Positions 48,701 through 57,690 of a stretch of DNA of 61,619 nt are shown piece by piece. The position numbers were made by a program, and so were the translations under genes. Source of the stretch: Streptomyces niphimycinicus (lineage in GTDB: Bacteria > Actinomycetota > Actinomycetes > Streptomycetales > Streptomycetaceae); the NCBI RefSeq assembly GCF_018883605.1, contig NZ_JAHLEM010000040.1, positions 1-61,619 on the forward strand. The letters are read 5' to 3'. Within the stretch, counting starts at the first letter, position 1. Each line of letters opens with the position of its first letter. The notes below the pieces were generated by a model. The model saw nothing but the letters and a program-made list of their open reading frames with translations. It was not told the DNA's origin and did no database searches.

Positions 48701-51226
48701 ATGTTCCGCACCGCTCTGCGCACCCTCCGATCCCATCGGCTCCGTTTCGCGATGCCCGCCCTGGCCATCGTGCTGGGCGTGGCCTTCGTGACCGGGTCGC
48801 TGCTCTACGGCGACTCCGTCCAGGCGGCCGTGAACCGCGCACACGCCAACTCCCAGCCCGATGCGTCCGTCTCGATCACCGCAGACTCCTCTGCCGCGGA
48901 CTCCTCCGAAGCACACCCGCTCGACGACACGCTTCTGCGGCGGCTGCGGGCGCTGCCGTCGGCGGCCGCGGCGCGCGGTGTGGTGGAGGGCCCCTCGTTC
49001 CTCGTCGGCTCCGACGGCACTCTGGTGGGCGATCTCTACCAGGCCGCGGGCGTCAACTATGTGCCCGACGAGAGCGGCGAGGACGTCCGCTATCCGCTCA
49101 CCGCGGGCCACGGCCCCCGTGGCGCCGACGAGATCGCCGTCGACCGGCGGACCGCCGAGCGCGCCGGGTACCGGGTGGGTGCCAAGGTGCGCATCGTCGT
49201 GGGCGGCACGGCCCGCGACGCGCGGCTGGTCGGCGTCTTCACCGCCCATGACAGCCGTGTGGACTCCGGCGGTACGCTCACCGCCTTCGACACCGCCACC
49301 GCACAACGGCACTTCGCTCCCACGCCGAACGGCTACTCGGCGATCACCCTGTCCGCCGCCGACGGCACAACGGATGCCCAACTCGCCCAGCAGGCACAGA
49401 AGTCGCTGCCGTCCGGGCTGCGGGCGGCCACCCGCGCGGAGCTGGAGTCCGGCGCCGCCTCCGAGCAGGACACGGACAAGCTCACCACACTGCTGCTGAG
49501 CTTCGCCGGTGTCGCCCTGTTCGTCTCCACCTTCCTGGTCGCCAACACCTTCACCATGCTCAGCGCGGCCCGTGCCCGGGAACACGCGCTGCTGCGGGCG
49601 GTCGGCGCCACCAGGAGCCATGTGATGCGGATGGTCCTGGCCGAGGCCGCCCTGGTCGGCACGGCCGCCTCGGCCCTCGGTTACGGGCTGGGCATCGGTG
49701 CCGCGAACCTGATGGGCAGCCTGTTCGACGCCTCCGGTGTAGGGAGCGCCACCGTGCAGGCGTGGTCCGCCAAGGCGCTCATCGCGGCCTTCGCCGTCGG
49801 CATCGGCGTCACCGTCCTCGCCGCCTACGTCCCGGCCCGCCGGGCGGCGGCCGTACCGCCCGTGGCGGCGCTGCGGACCGTCCAGCCGTCCACCGCCGCC
49901 TCGCTGCGCCGCCGTAACACCATCGGGCTGATCGTCACCGCGTGCGGAGCGCTGCTGGTCGCCGCCGCCATCGGCGAGCCGAACCTCCTCTTCGGTGCCG
50001 CGCCGCTGCTGCTGGTCGGCCTGATCGTCCTCACCCCGCTGCTCGCCCTGGGCGTCACCGGGCTGCTGCGCTCCCCGCTGACCCGGCTGGCGGGCATCCG
50101 GGGCAAGCTGGCGGTGGAGAACGCCCGCCGCAATCCACGGCGTACGGCGGCCACGGCGACGACCCTGATGGTCGGCCTGGCGATGGTCACCGCCGTCACC
50201 GTGGCCGTCACCTCCCTGAACCGCTTCGACGAGCAGGAGGTGGACAGCTCCATGACCTCGGATCTGCGGATCACGGCCGTCGACTTCGGGGAGATCGGCG
50301 AGGACACGGCGGCCCGGGTGGGGCGGCTCGCCGACGCCGAGGCCGTCACACCCATCATCCAGACCTACCTCGACGTCCCGGACGAGCCGTCCCTGGCGGT
50401 CACCGCGGTCGACCCCGGCGCGGTGGAACGTGCGGCATCGCTCTCCGTCCGCGAGGGTTCGCTGGACCGCCTCGGCCATGGCATCGCCGTCACCGAGAAG
50501 CTGGCCGCCGCCCGCGGCTGGCGGCTCGGCTCCCGCGTCACCGGCAGCTTCACCGGCGCGAGCTCGGATAAGCCGGGCACCCCGACGAGCCTGCCCGTCG
50601 TGGCGATCTACGACGGCCCGGACGATCTGACCCCCGCCCTCGTCTCCGACCGCGCCCTGCCGCGTCCGGCCGGCGCCGAGGACCGGCCGACCATCAGCTC
50701 GGTCCTGGTCAAGGCCGCCCCCGGCCGCACCGCCGCGCTCCAGGACGAGATCCGGCGCGCCCTGGACAACCCGGCGCTGCTCGTCCAGGACCACGCCGAC
50801 GCGAGGGCCGCCGCCACCGCGCGGTCCGCGCCGTTCCTCAACATCATGTACGCCATGCTCAGCGTCACCGTGCTGATCGGCGCCCTCGGGGTGGTCAACA
50901 CCATGGGCATGGCCGTCTTCGAGCGGGTGCGGGAGATCGGACTGCTACGGGCCATCGGACTGGACCGCGCCGGTGTGGGATCGGTGCTGCGCCTGGAGTC
51001 GGTGACCATCTCGCTCTTCGGCTCCGCGCTCGGTGTCGTCGCCGGTACGGCCATCGGCGCGGCGGCGGTCCTCGGCCAGGAGGTGGTTCCGCTCGTCATC
51101 CCCTGGGGCAGGGCGGCCCTCTTCTTCTTCTCGAGCGCCGCGATCGGTGTGCTCGCCTCGCTCTGGCCGGGGCGTCAGGCCGCCCGCCTCCCGATGCTGG
51201 AGGCCATCGGCGCGGACACCGAATGA
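48701..51226 (+). CDS. FtsX-like ABC transporter permease (MacB/LolC type), orphan
   Basis: 841 residues from ATG 48701. It has the FtsX architecture twice: N-terminal helix LRFAMPALAIVLGVAFVTGS and MacB-like extracellular domain, three helices with FAGVALFVSTFLVANTFTML, SAARAREHALLRAVGATRSH, then GKLAVENARRNPRRTAATAT and a second periplasmic domain, ending with TVLIGALGVVNTMGMAVFER and VREIGLLRAIGLDRAG. Such permeases work with an ABC ATPase, normally the adjacent upstream gene, but here none is present. It is divergent from the two-component system, which could regulate it. Confidence 0.9.
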   Translation: MFRTALRTLRSHRLRFAMPALAIVLGVAFVTGSLLYGDSVQAAVNRAHANSQPDASVSITADSSAADSSEAHPLDDTLLRRLRALPSAAAARGVVEGPSFLVGSDGTLVGDLYQAAGVNYVPDESGEDVRYPLTAGHGPRGADEIAVDRRTAERAGYRVGAKVRIVVGGTARDARLVGVFTAHDSRVDSGGTLTAFDTATAQRHFAPTPNGYSAITLSAADGTTDAQLAQQAQKSLPSGLRAATRAELESGAASEQDTDKLTTLLLSFAGVALFVSTFLVANTFTMLSAARAREHALLRAVGATRSHVMRMVLAEAALVGTAASALGYGLGIGAANLMGSLFDASGVGSATVQAWSAKALIAAFAVGIGVTVLAAYVPARRAAAVPPVAALRTVQPSTAASLRRRNTIGLIVTACGALLVAAAIGEPNLLFGAAPLLLVGLIVLTPLLALGVTGLLRSPLTRLAGIRGKLAVENARRNPRRTAATATTLMVGLAMVTAVTVAVTSLNRFDEQEVDSSMTSDLRITAVDFGEIGEDTAARVGRLADAEAVTPIIQTYLDVPDEPSLAVTAVDPGAVERAASLSVREGSLDRLGHGIAVTEKLAAARGWRLGSRVTGSFTGASSDKPGTPTSLPVVAIYDGPDDLTPALVSDRALPRPAGAEDRPTISSVLVKAAPGRTAALQDEIRRALDNPALLVQDHADARAAATARSAPFLNIMYAMLSVTVLIGALGVVNTMGMAVFERVREIGLLRAIGLDRAGVGSVLRLESVTISLFGSALGVVAGTAIGAAAVLGQEVVPLVIPWGRAALFFFSSAAIGVLASLWPGRQAARLPMLEAIGADTE

Positions 51227-51266
51227 CCGGTGCGGCGGCGGGCGCCGAGTGCGCGGGGGTGTGCGG

Positions 51267-52118
51267 TCAGGCGGCGTCGATCAGGGCCAGGTCCGGGGGG
51301 ACGAGCGTGGTCGACATCATCAGGGCGCGGATGAGGTGGTCGTTGAGCGCGTTGCCGACCGGCTCACCGACCTCCTCGCGGGTCAGCCAGGGCACTCCGT
51401 CCCGCGACAGCATCATGCGGACCCGGTTGACCAGGTGCTCGACGCGCTTTTCCCGCCAGCCCTCGCCGGGCCGCAACTCGGCGAGCTGGGCGGCCGTCTG
51501 CTTCCAGGTGAGGGGCTGCGGCCGGGGTTCGTGGAGCAGATACCGCTGGCCGAGGACGACGAGCGCGAGCTTCTCCTCCTCGGTGAGCACCCATACCCGA
51601 GGCGGGCGGGTGACCTCCCCGGGCAGGGCTACCGGCCGCTCGGCCTCGGGGCCGCTGACGAAGACCTCCAGCAGATGCTCACGGTCGCGCGAGCCCCGGA
51701 CGAACAGCGGGGTGTAGCCGCTTTCGAGGGGCAGTGGCTCCTCGCCAGTGAAGAGCAGCCGGGTCGGGAAACGGAGGGGAAGCCGGCCGCTGTTGGCGAC
51801 CCACCAGCGGCCGTGGCGGTGGGTCAGTCTGCCCTGGCAGCGGCTGACCTGGGGGTCGTCCTCGCCCACGCAGACGTGCACCTCGGGGCGGTTCCGCCCG
51901 AAGAGCAGCTCACGGCCGTCGCCGGGGCCCAGGGTCATGCCACCGGTCAGCGCGAGGGCGAAGGCGGTGCCCGGCACCGGCGCGGTCACACCGCGGGCCA
52001 GGCTGCCGTGTGCGGCGGGCAGGAGGCGGCCGCCCGCGGCGTGACGGCCGGTGGCGGGGTGGCGGGCGGCGGGGGCCCAGCCGGTGGTGCGGCGATCGCT
52101 GCCGGGAGGTGTGGTCAT
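51267..52118 (-). CDS. FHA domain protein coupled to a Ser/Thr kinase
   Basis: 283 residues. The FHA-like core is visible as LGPGDGRELLFGRNRPEVHV, DDPQVSRCQGRLTHRHGRWW and VANSGRLPLRF, giving the GR-x-x, S-x-x-H and N pattern, though the canonical SRxH reads SRCQGRLTH. A following all-alpha part (LTEEEKLALVVLGQRYLLHE, GWREKRVEHLVNRVRMML) resembles a winged-helix region found in these proteins. FHA domains bind phosphothreonine. The start overlaps the stop of the kinase gene (ATGA), so it is probably the kinase's substrate or adaptor. Confidence 0.82.
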   Translation of the reverse strand: MTTPPGSDRRTTGWAPAARHPATGRHAAGGRLLPAAHGSLARGVTAPVPGTAFALALTGGMTLGPGDGRELLFGRNRPEVHVCVGEDDPQVSRCQGRLTHRHGRWWVANSGRLPLRFPTRLLFTGEEPLPLESGYTPLFVRGSRDREHLLEVFVSGPEAERPVALPGEVTRPPRVWVLTEEEKLALVVLGQRYLLHEPRPQPLTWKQTAAQLAELRPGEGWREKRVEHLVNRVRMMLSRDGVPWLTREEVGEPVGNALNDHLIRALMMSTTLVPPDLALIDAA

Positions 52119-54058
52119 GAGCTCGGGAGTTTCTTCGCGGCCGTGGCGGCGAGCGCCTTGGCGGTCTGGCAGAGCTTTTTGGTGGGCTTCGGCCCGTAGA
52201 CGTTCAACGCCATCAACTCGACGGTGTCGTCACCGAGGTAGTTGCGGTACGAGCGGTGCAGCATCCGGACGAGGCATGAGTCGTCGTCCCACTCCTTGGG
52301 CGACACGGAGCTCAGCTTCCCGTCGATCTCCGCCCGCTGCCCGTCCTCCGGGGAGAACTCATTGTCCCGGGTGAACTCCAGCTCCACTCCCGCGTCGTCC
52401 GAGCTGTCCGCCCACTCGCACCGCCAGTCCCCGAAGCCCGGGTCGCGGTCCTTCACCCGCATACCGGCGATCCGCTCAAGCTCGTCGCCGTCCAGCAGCC
52501 GGCATGCGTCTGTGCGAACCAGGGAGCTCGCGACCGGCTGCCCCGAGCGCCGGGGGACCTGACCGCGGTCCAGCACACTGACCGCGTAGTCGGTGGCGGC
52601 GTCGCCCAGTTGGCACGGGTCGGGCGCCGGGGTGTCCAGCCGCTCGGTGATGATCCAGATCTGCTCGCGGTCGGCGGAGGCGATGTTCCGCACGCACTCG
52701 TCCCCCTCGCGCTGGAAGGCGCCGACGGTGACGTTGCCGATCCTCCGGGTGGGCACGTCGCCGCCCGGCTCCGGCGGGTCGGCGTCGAAGTTGAGCTGGA
52801 CATCGGCGATGTCATCGCCGGTTTCGCCGCGCAGCAGGACATCGCATCGGTCGATCTCGCCGTAGTCCGGGTCGATGACGGTCTCGCCGAAGCGGCTGAG
52901 CGATGCGGCGTTGAGCAGCTTGCAGGGGTCGGCCGTCCGCGCGTCGCCCACGGTGCCGGCCCGTCCCGCCTGTGACAGCGAGCCGCCCGTACCGGACGCG
53001 CCACGCCCGCCGTCCTGCCCGGACCGGCCGCTCTCGTCGGAGTGCCCGTCGCCCCAGGGGCCGACGAGGGCGGCCCAGGCCACCAGGGCCGCGGCGGTGC
53101 CCATCGCGGTCGCGGTGATCACCACCCGGCGGGTGGGGCGGCGCCATGCCCCTCGCACCGACGGCGGCAGCAGCCGCATCGTGAATGGGGTGCGGTCCAG
53201 CGTGTCGCCGTCGTGCGGGTCCTCGTAGGTGTCCTCGATGTGTTCGAGGTGGGGGGACGACGGGGCGACCCGCCGCAGCAGCCGTACGGCCTGATCGGCG
53301 GCGGGGCGCCGCTTCGGCTCCACGTTCAGCAGCGCGCTGAGCGGGTCCACCAGCGGACCGGCCCGGTGCGGGGTCTCGACATAGCCCTCGATGGCCCGCG
53401 CCACGTAGGCCATGGGGTGCGATGCCTCGCCGTACGGGGACCGTCCCTCGATCGCCGCGTAGAGCGTCGCGCCCAGGGAGAAGACATCGGACTTCCGGTC
53501 GGCCGCGTCTCCCCTGGCCACCTCGGGCGGCAGATACGGCGGCTTGCCGCGCACCCCGCCGGTCCGGGTCATGGTGGCCTCGCTCCACAGCGCCCGGGAG
53601 ATGCCGAAGTCGGTCAGCTTGGCGACGCCGTCCTCGGTGATCAGGACGTTCTCCGGGGTGACATCGCCGTGCACCACGCCCTCGGCATGCGACTTCGCCA
53701 GCGCGGTGGCGATCTGGCAGCCGATGGAGCCCGCCTCCTCCGGGGTGAGCGCACCACGGTCGCGCACCAGGTCGGCGAGGCTGCCCCCGGACACGTACTC
53801 CATGACGATCCAGCAGACTTCACTCTCTTCCACGAAGTCGAACACCGAGACGATATGCGGATGGTGCAGCCGCGCGGCGTTCCGTGCCTCGTTGGTGAGT
53901 CGCAGCGCCGCGCGGTCGTCGTCCGGACGGGCACACTTCACCGCGACCTGGCGGTCCAGCAGCTCATCGTGGGCCCGCCAGACGACGCCCATTCCGCCTC
54001 TCCCGATGGGCTCCTGGAGGAGATATCGGTCGGCGACCCGGTCACCGGCCTCCGCCAT
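52115..54058 (-). CDS. Membrane Ser/Thr protein kinase (PknB/PASTA-less type) with extracellular sensor
   Basis: About 647 residues from ATG 54058 (a GTG nine bases earlier is possible). Kinase domain 10-280: PIGRGGMGVVWRAHDELLDR, the lysine in VAVKCARP, catalytic loop HGDVTPENVLI (HRD read as HGD, so a non-RD kinase), DFGISRALW and the activation loop MTRTGGVRGKPPYLPPE. One transmembrane helix (VVITATAMGTAAALVAWAAL) is followed by a Gly/Ser-rich linker. The extracellular part has two cysteine-containing units (CKLLNAASLSRFGE and CRLLDGDELERIAG) resembling DUF3558-like lipoprotein domains, with ligand or protein binding likely. It is coupled to the FHA gene. Confidence 0.9.
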   Translation of the reverse strand: MAEAGDRVADRYLLQEPIGRGGMGVVWRAHDELLDRQVAVKCARPDDDRAALRLTNEARNAARLHHPHIVSVFDFVEESEVCWIVMEYVSGGSLADLVRDRGALTPEEAGSIGCQIATALAKSHAEGVVHGDVTPENVLITEDGVAKLTDFGISRALWSEATMTRTGGVRGKPPYLPPEVARGDAADRKSDVFSLGATLYAAIEGRSPYGEASHPMAYVARAIEGYVETPHRAGPLVDPLSALLNVEPKRRPAADQAVRLLRRVAPSSPHLEHIEDTYEDPHDGDTLDRTPFTMRLLPPSVRGAWRRPTRRVVITATAMGTAAALVAWAALVGPWGDGHSDESGRSGQDGGRGASGTGGSLSQAGRAGTVGDARTADPCKLLNAASLSRFGETVIDPDYGEIDRCDVLLRGETGDDIADVQLNFDADPPEPGGDVPTRRIGNVTVGAFQREGDECVRNIASADREQIWIITERLDTPAPDPCQLGDAATDYAVSVLDRGQVPRRSGQPVASSLVRTDACRLLDGDELERIAGMRVKDRDPGFGDWRCEWADSSDDAGVELEFTRDNEFSPEDGQRAEIDGKLSSVSPKEWDDDSCLVRMLHRSYRNYLGDDTVELMALNVYGPKPTKKLCQTAKALAATAAKKLPSS

Positions 54059-54243
54059 CACCCGCACCCCCGCTACCCCGTTTCATCGCACCTATCACGT
54101 TCCCGTGTCGCCACGGAGAGTACTTGGCCCCGACGTCGGTGGGTAGCGCTTCCGGTGGATGGCCCCCGGAAGGAGGGAAGCCTCCGGCGTGCGACGGTCG
54201 CACCCGGCCGTCGCACGGCGTGAAATGAACGGTCTTCACCGGC

Positions 54244-54678
54244 TCATGGCACGATTTCCTCCTTGACCACAATGTGACCGGAGTCCGGGTCGAGCACGCC
54301 GCCGAGCCGGGCGTACGCCCCGTCGGTCAGGTCGAGGCACTTGGGCACCGACGGGGTCCACGCGAAGGTGCCGCGGTCGTTGACGCGTACGACCAGCGAC
54401 GCGTTGTTCGCGACATTGGTGACCTTCACCCTGGTCCCGAACGGCAGTTGCGGATCGCGGCTCAGAGAAGTCGCCGCGGTGTCCGCGTTGTTGTCGAAGA
54501 GTTCGCCGCTGGCGGTATAGGCGCCTGGGGGTATGTAGCCGTAGTGCGTCGCCCAGCAGTTCTCACCGGCCGGCGGGGTGTCGCTGGTCGCGGCGGTGCT
54601 CGCCGGGGCGACACCCAGCACGGCGGTCAGTGCGACGGCGGCGGCCGCCACTCGGCCGATCAGCGTTCCCTTGCGCAT
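54244..54678 (-). CDS. Secreted RlpA-like double-psi beta-barrel protein
   Basis: 144 residues from ATG 54678; the longer open frame upstream does not look coding. Signal peptide RKGTLIGRVAAAAVALTAVL ending ASTAATS. The mature protein has the DPBB/RlpA-expansin pattern ATHYGYIPPGAYTASGELFD, LSRDPQLPFGTRVKVTNVAN and VVRVNDRGTFAWTPSV, with the Asp of the catalytic or binding site in NDRG. Relatives bind or cleave denuded peptidoglycan or loosen cellulose. It is a single gene, and an antisense stretch of 54700-54880 holds no convincing gene. Confidence 0.82.
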   Translation of the reverse strand: MRKGTLIGRVAAAAVALTAVLGVAPASTAATSDTPPAGENCWATHYGYIPPGAYTASGELFDNNADTAATSLSRDPQLPFGTRVKVTNVANNASLVVRVNDRGTFAWTPSVPKCLDLTDGAYARLGGVLDPDSGHIVVKEEIVP

Positions 54679-54886
54679 GGCGGAGAACCTCACTTCGGGT
54701 TGTGGTGGTGTGATGTGAGCGCGGGTGTGCCGTTCGCCAGCCGGCCGCGGCGGCGACCACGTTGCCTCTTTTGCCGCTGCCCCGATCATGACAATCCGCC
54801 CCAGAGCTGACGGTCCCTCATGACAGCGCCCCGAGCCATATATGTCAATGGTCTGGACCAAAACCAGTCGCGGCCCTGGCCCCGGC

Positions 54887-55483
54887 TCAGACCGGAGAGT
54901 GGCCGTACCGCGCCCGGAGGGACGTGAGGTCGGGCTCGCCGAACCGCTCGCGCAGAAGCTGGAATCCATCGACCTTGGCGCCGCCGAATCTCCGTACATA
55001 GGTGGCGTACGAGTTGGCGGTGAGGAACTTCGGTGGCGAGGTCTTGCTGTGGAACTTGTCCGCGTACATCACCAGTTGCTCTTCCGTGGTGTCGGCCGTG
55101 TAGTCGGCCGCAGGGAGATCCAGCTTCTGCGCGCGGATGTCGTCCCGGGTGATGCCGACGCCCGTGTGGTGGGAGCAGAAGCGGCACAGGGGCTCCGGAA
55201 AGCCTTCCTGGCGGAGGATCTCGTGGCCGAGGACTCCGTGGCGGATGTAGCCGCCCTCGTCGAGCCGGCCCGTGTGATCGTAGAGCCGATACACACCGAT
55301 GTCGTGAAGCAGCGCCCCCGCGCGGACGAGGGAGGCGTCGAGCCGTAGCCCGGCGCGCGCCATGAGCTGCTCCGCGATGTGGCAGACGATCTCGCAGTGG
55401 GTGTACACGAGGTCCAGGGCCGCACGCGTCGGCGCGTACTTCTCGTGCAGCGCACGCACCTCGTCGGCGGTCGGCAGAATCAC
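54887..55483 (-). CDS. HD domain protein (HDIG-type)
   Basis: 198 residues from GTG 55483. Metal-dependent phosphohydrolase signatures: HCEIVCHIAEQL, the HD pair in RAGALLHDIGVYRLYDHTG, the later His in GYIRHGVLGHEILRQ, and CSHHTGVGITRDDI. The spacing matches small HDIG proteins of unknown substrate (nucleotide or tRNA-end hydrolases). Its C-terminal half is variable. It lies between the DPBB protein and AlkB genes on the same strand, with gaps of about 100-200 bp. Confidence 0.85.
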   Translation of the reverse strand: MILPTADEVRALHEKYAPTRAALDLVYTHCEIVCHIAEQLMARAGLRLDASLVRAGALLHDIGVYRLYDHTGRLDEGGYIRHGVLGHEILRQEGFPEPLCRFCSHHTGVGITRDDIRAQKLDLPAADYTADTTEEQLVMYADKFHSKTSPPKFLTANSYATYVRRFGGAKVDGFQLLRERFGEPDLTSLRARYGHSPV

Positions 55484-55586
55484 CGCCGCAGCCTAACAAT
55501 CACGGCGGGGGCGGACGGCGGACGGCCGTGGCCGAGGTGGTCGGGGTGGTCGGGTGGTCGGGCAGTCGGATGGTCGACAGTCGGCC

Positions 55587-56213
55587 TCATCGCACGCCGC
55601 TGGGGCGGAACTGGATGCTGATCCGTGGGCCGGTGGCGCGGGAGGATTTGGGGATCGCGTGTTCCCAGGTCCGCTGGCAGGAGCCGCCCATCACCAGCAG
55701 ATCGCCATGGCCGAGCGGCCGTCGCATGGCGCTGCCGCCGCCACGCGGGCGGAGCAGCAGGTCCCGGGGCGCGCCCACGGACAGGATGGCGACCATGGTG
55801 TCCTCGCTTCCGCCACGGCCGTTGCGGTCGCCGTGCCAGGCCACGCTGTCCCGGCCGTCGCGGTAGTAGCACAGCCCGGCCGTGGTGAAGGGCTCCCGCA
55901 GCTCTGGGGCGTAGTACGTGGAGAGCGCCTCCCGGGCCTCGGACAGGACGGGATGCGGCAGCGGGTCCTCCGCGCCGTAGAACGACAGCAGCCGTGGGAC
56001 GTCCACCACCTGCTCGTACATGTGCCGCCGCTCGGCCTTCCAGGGGACCTCGGCGACGAGCCGGGAGAACAGGTCGTCCGCTCCCCTCAGCCACCCGGGC
56101 AGCAGATCGATCCAGGCCCCGGACCCGAGCTCGGTCCTGCGCATCCCGCACAACGAGCCGAGACCGATGTCGTCGGTCTGGTCGAAGAGCGAGCCTTGGA
56201 GATACGCACCCAT
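55587..56213 (-). CDS. AlkB-type 2-oxoglutarate/Fe(II) dioxygenase
   Basis: 208 residues from ATG 56213. The Fe(II) site is HGD in SVAWHGDRNGRGGSEDTMVA and the distal His in RTWEHAIPKSSRA, with the 2-oxoglutarate arginine in GPRISIQFRPSG. LSFYGAEDPLPHPVLSEARE and FTTAGLCYYRDGRDSVAW precede the HxD as in E. coli-type AlkB. It repairs N1-methyladenine and N3-methylcytosine in DNA/RNA by oxidative demethylation. No ada gene is near. Confidence 0.9.
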   Translation of the reverse strand: MGAYLQGSLFDQTDDIGLGSLCGMRRTELGSGAWIDLLPGWLRGADDLFSRLVAEVPWKAERRHMYEQVVDVPRLLSFYGAEDPLPHPVLSEAREALSTYYAPELREPFTTAGLCYYRDGRDSVAWHGDRNGRGGSEDTMVAILSVGAPRDLLLRPRGGGSAMRRPLGHGDLLVMGGSCQRTWEHAIPKSSRATGPRISIQFRPSGVR

Positions 56214-56535
56214 ATGTGCAGCGTACCCGCGTAATCGAGCAAACGTTCTACAGCATGGACGCGGAGAACTCGGCCGTGGCTGCTTCGGCGGTGACACCGC
56301 AGGTCAGCGACCGGGGGTCGGCCCATGGCCATGCGCACACCACGACGCACACCACGTCCGGTCACCACGACGCACACCGCGTCCGGTCACCCTGGCGCCG
56401 CCACTTCCGGGGCCGGGGCCCCGGACCTGGGGCGGGATGCCCGCGCCGGTGCGGGCAGCTCCTGGTGGTGACGGGCCGCGACCGGAATGCGCCGGTGGCC
56501 ACGGCGGTCCCGTACGCCGCCGTCACGGCGGCGGA
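56214..56535. other. 322-bp gap upstream of alkB with a tandem repeat
   Basis: I see no coding frame with good codon use. The centre holds two direct repeats (see 56341-56390) and short motifs such as CATGCGCACAC near 56330. The alkB promoter should lie in its left part. Confidence 0.4.
56341..56390. repeat. Two tandem 25-bp repeats upstream of alkB
   Basis: The 25-base unit beginning CACGACGCACACC and ending GTCCGGTCAC occurs at 56341-56365 and again at 56366-56390 with a single difference (A to G). It lies outside genes, and its role, if any, is unknown. Confidence 0.85.
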
Positions 56536-57471
56536 TCACTCCGGGAAGGCGCTGCGGTGGGCCCGGCGGGTCAGCGGATGGTTGATGGCCTCCACCAGCC
56601 AGTCCAGGTCGGACTGCCGGGCCCGCACCGGGTTGCGCAGGGTGCCGACCCCTTCGATGGAGATCTCCACCACGTCCCCGGCGTGGAGGGTGAAGTCGAG
56701 CGCCGGCACGATGCCGGTGCCGGTGGACAGCACGGCGCCGTCGGGGAAGGGCTGGGAGCGCCACAGATGGTCCACCAGCCCCCGCGGGGTGCGGTGGAAC
56801 GCGGCGGTGGAGGTGGACGCCCGGTAGGCCGCCTCGCCGTCGCGCCATACCGCCATGGTGATGTCCAGCGCGTCGGGCGCGTCGATCTCCCACGCGGGCA
56901 CGATGGCCGAGGACACGGCGGCGCTTCCGGCGTAGATCTTGGCCTGGGGGAGGTAGAGCGGGTTCTCGCCCTCGATGGACCGTGAGCTGACGTCGTCGGC
57001 GACGAGATAGCCGACGGTCTCGCCGTGCCGGTTGAGCACCAGCGCCAGTTCGGGCTCGGGGACGTTCAGCGCGGAGTCGTCCCGTACGGCGATCGGCTCG
57101 CCGTCGGTCACCACCCGCCAGGGCGGCGATTTGAAGAACAGCTCGGGGCGCTCGGCGTCGTAGATCCGCTCGTACACCGACTGTTCGGTGCTCTCCTCCA
57201 CCCTGGCCTCGCGCGAACGTTCATACGTCACCCCCGCCGCCCACAGCTCCATCAGCCCGTCCAGCGGCGGCAGCGGCAGGACATCCGGCTCACGGACGGC
57301 CGCCGGTCCGGCGACGGTGTTCTCCACCAGGGCCCGCAGCTCCGCCACGGGCAGCCGCAGCAGCTCGGCGATGAGCGGCGCTCCGGGGAAGGCCCGTACC
57401 CCGCCGGTGTCGTCGGCCACTCCCGTCCGGACGGTCCCGGCGTCATCGGCGAAGCGCACGATGCGTGTCAT
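56536..57471 (-). CDS. Fumarylacetoacetate hydrolase (FAH) family protein
   Basis: 311 residues. FAH fold with metal-binding acids in DDSALNVPEPELALVLNRHG (EPE) and DDVSSRSIEGENPLYLPQAK. The segment AGVTYERSREARVEESTEQS and LFFKSPPWRVVTDGEPI at the N-terminal side matches 2-keto-3-deoxy-sugar-acid dehydratase/hydrolase-type members. The function is probably hydrolysis or dehydration of a 2-keto acid in sugar or aromatic breakdown, not tyrosine degradation. It is transcribed alone, with no clear partner. Confidence 0.88.
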   Translation of the reverse strand: MTRIVRFADDAGTVRTGVADDTGGVRAFPGAPLIAELLRLPVAELRALVENTVAGPAAVREPDVLPLPPLDGLMELWAAGVTYERSREARVEESTEQSVYERIYDAERPELFFKSPPWRVVTDGEPIAVRDDSALNVPEPELALVLNRHGETVGYLVADDVSSRSIEGENPLYLPQAKIYAGSAAVSSAIVPAWEIDAPDALDITMAVWRDGEAAYRASTSTAAFHRTPRGLVDHLWRSQPFPDGAVLSTGTGIVPALDFTLHAGDVVEISIEGVGTLRNPVRARQSDLDWLVEAINHPLTRRAHRSAFPE

Positions 57472-57647
57472 GTGTCGTCCTCTCCTCTCGTGACGGTGTA
57501 GTCGGACCTTCTACCCCCGGAGGGCGGTGACCGCGCATACGCCGGCCACCACGATGGCGGCGAAGCTACCCGAACATCAGCCGGAGCACCCGGCTGTCGC
57601 CGAGGGTTTCGCGGACCCGAGTGACATGCGCACCCGTCGCGAGGGGC

Positions 57648-57690
57648 GCGCCATCCCCCGCCGGGTCAAGCGCCATCCCCCGCCGGGTCA
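57648..57690. repeat. Two 21-bp direct repeats at the end of the GGPP synthase gene
   Basis: GCGCCATCCCCCGCCGGGTC plus A occurs at 57648-57668 and again at 57670-57690, separated by a single base. The second copy contains the stop codon of the prenyl synthase. This looks like a duplication at the gene's 3' end. Confidence 0.85.

Noticed and set aside
56341..56390. CRISPR-like repeats
   Set aside because: Two adjacent direct copies without spacers are a tandem duplication. No array and no cas genes are present anywhere in the window.
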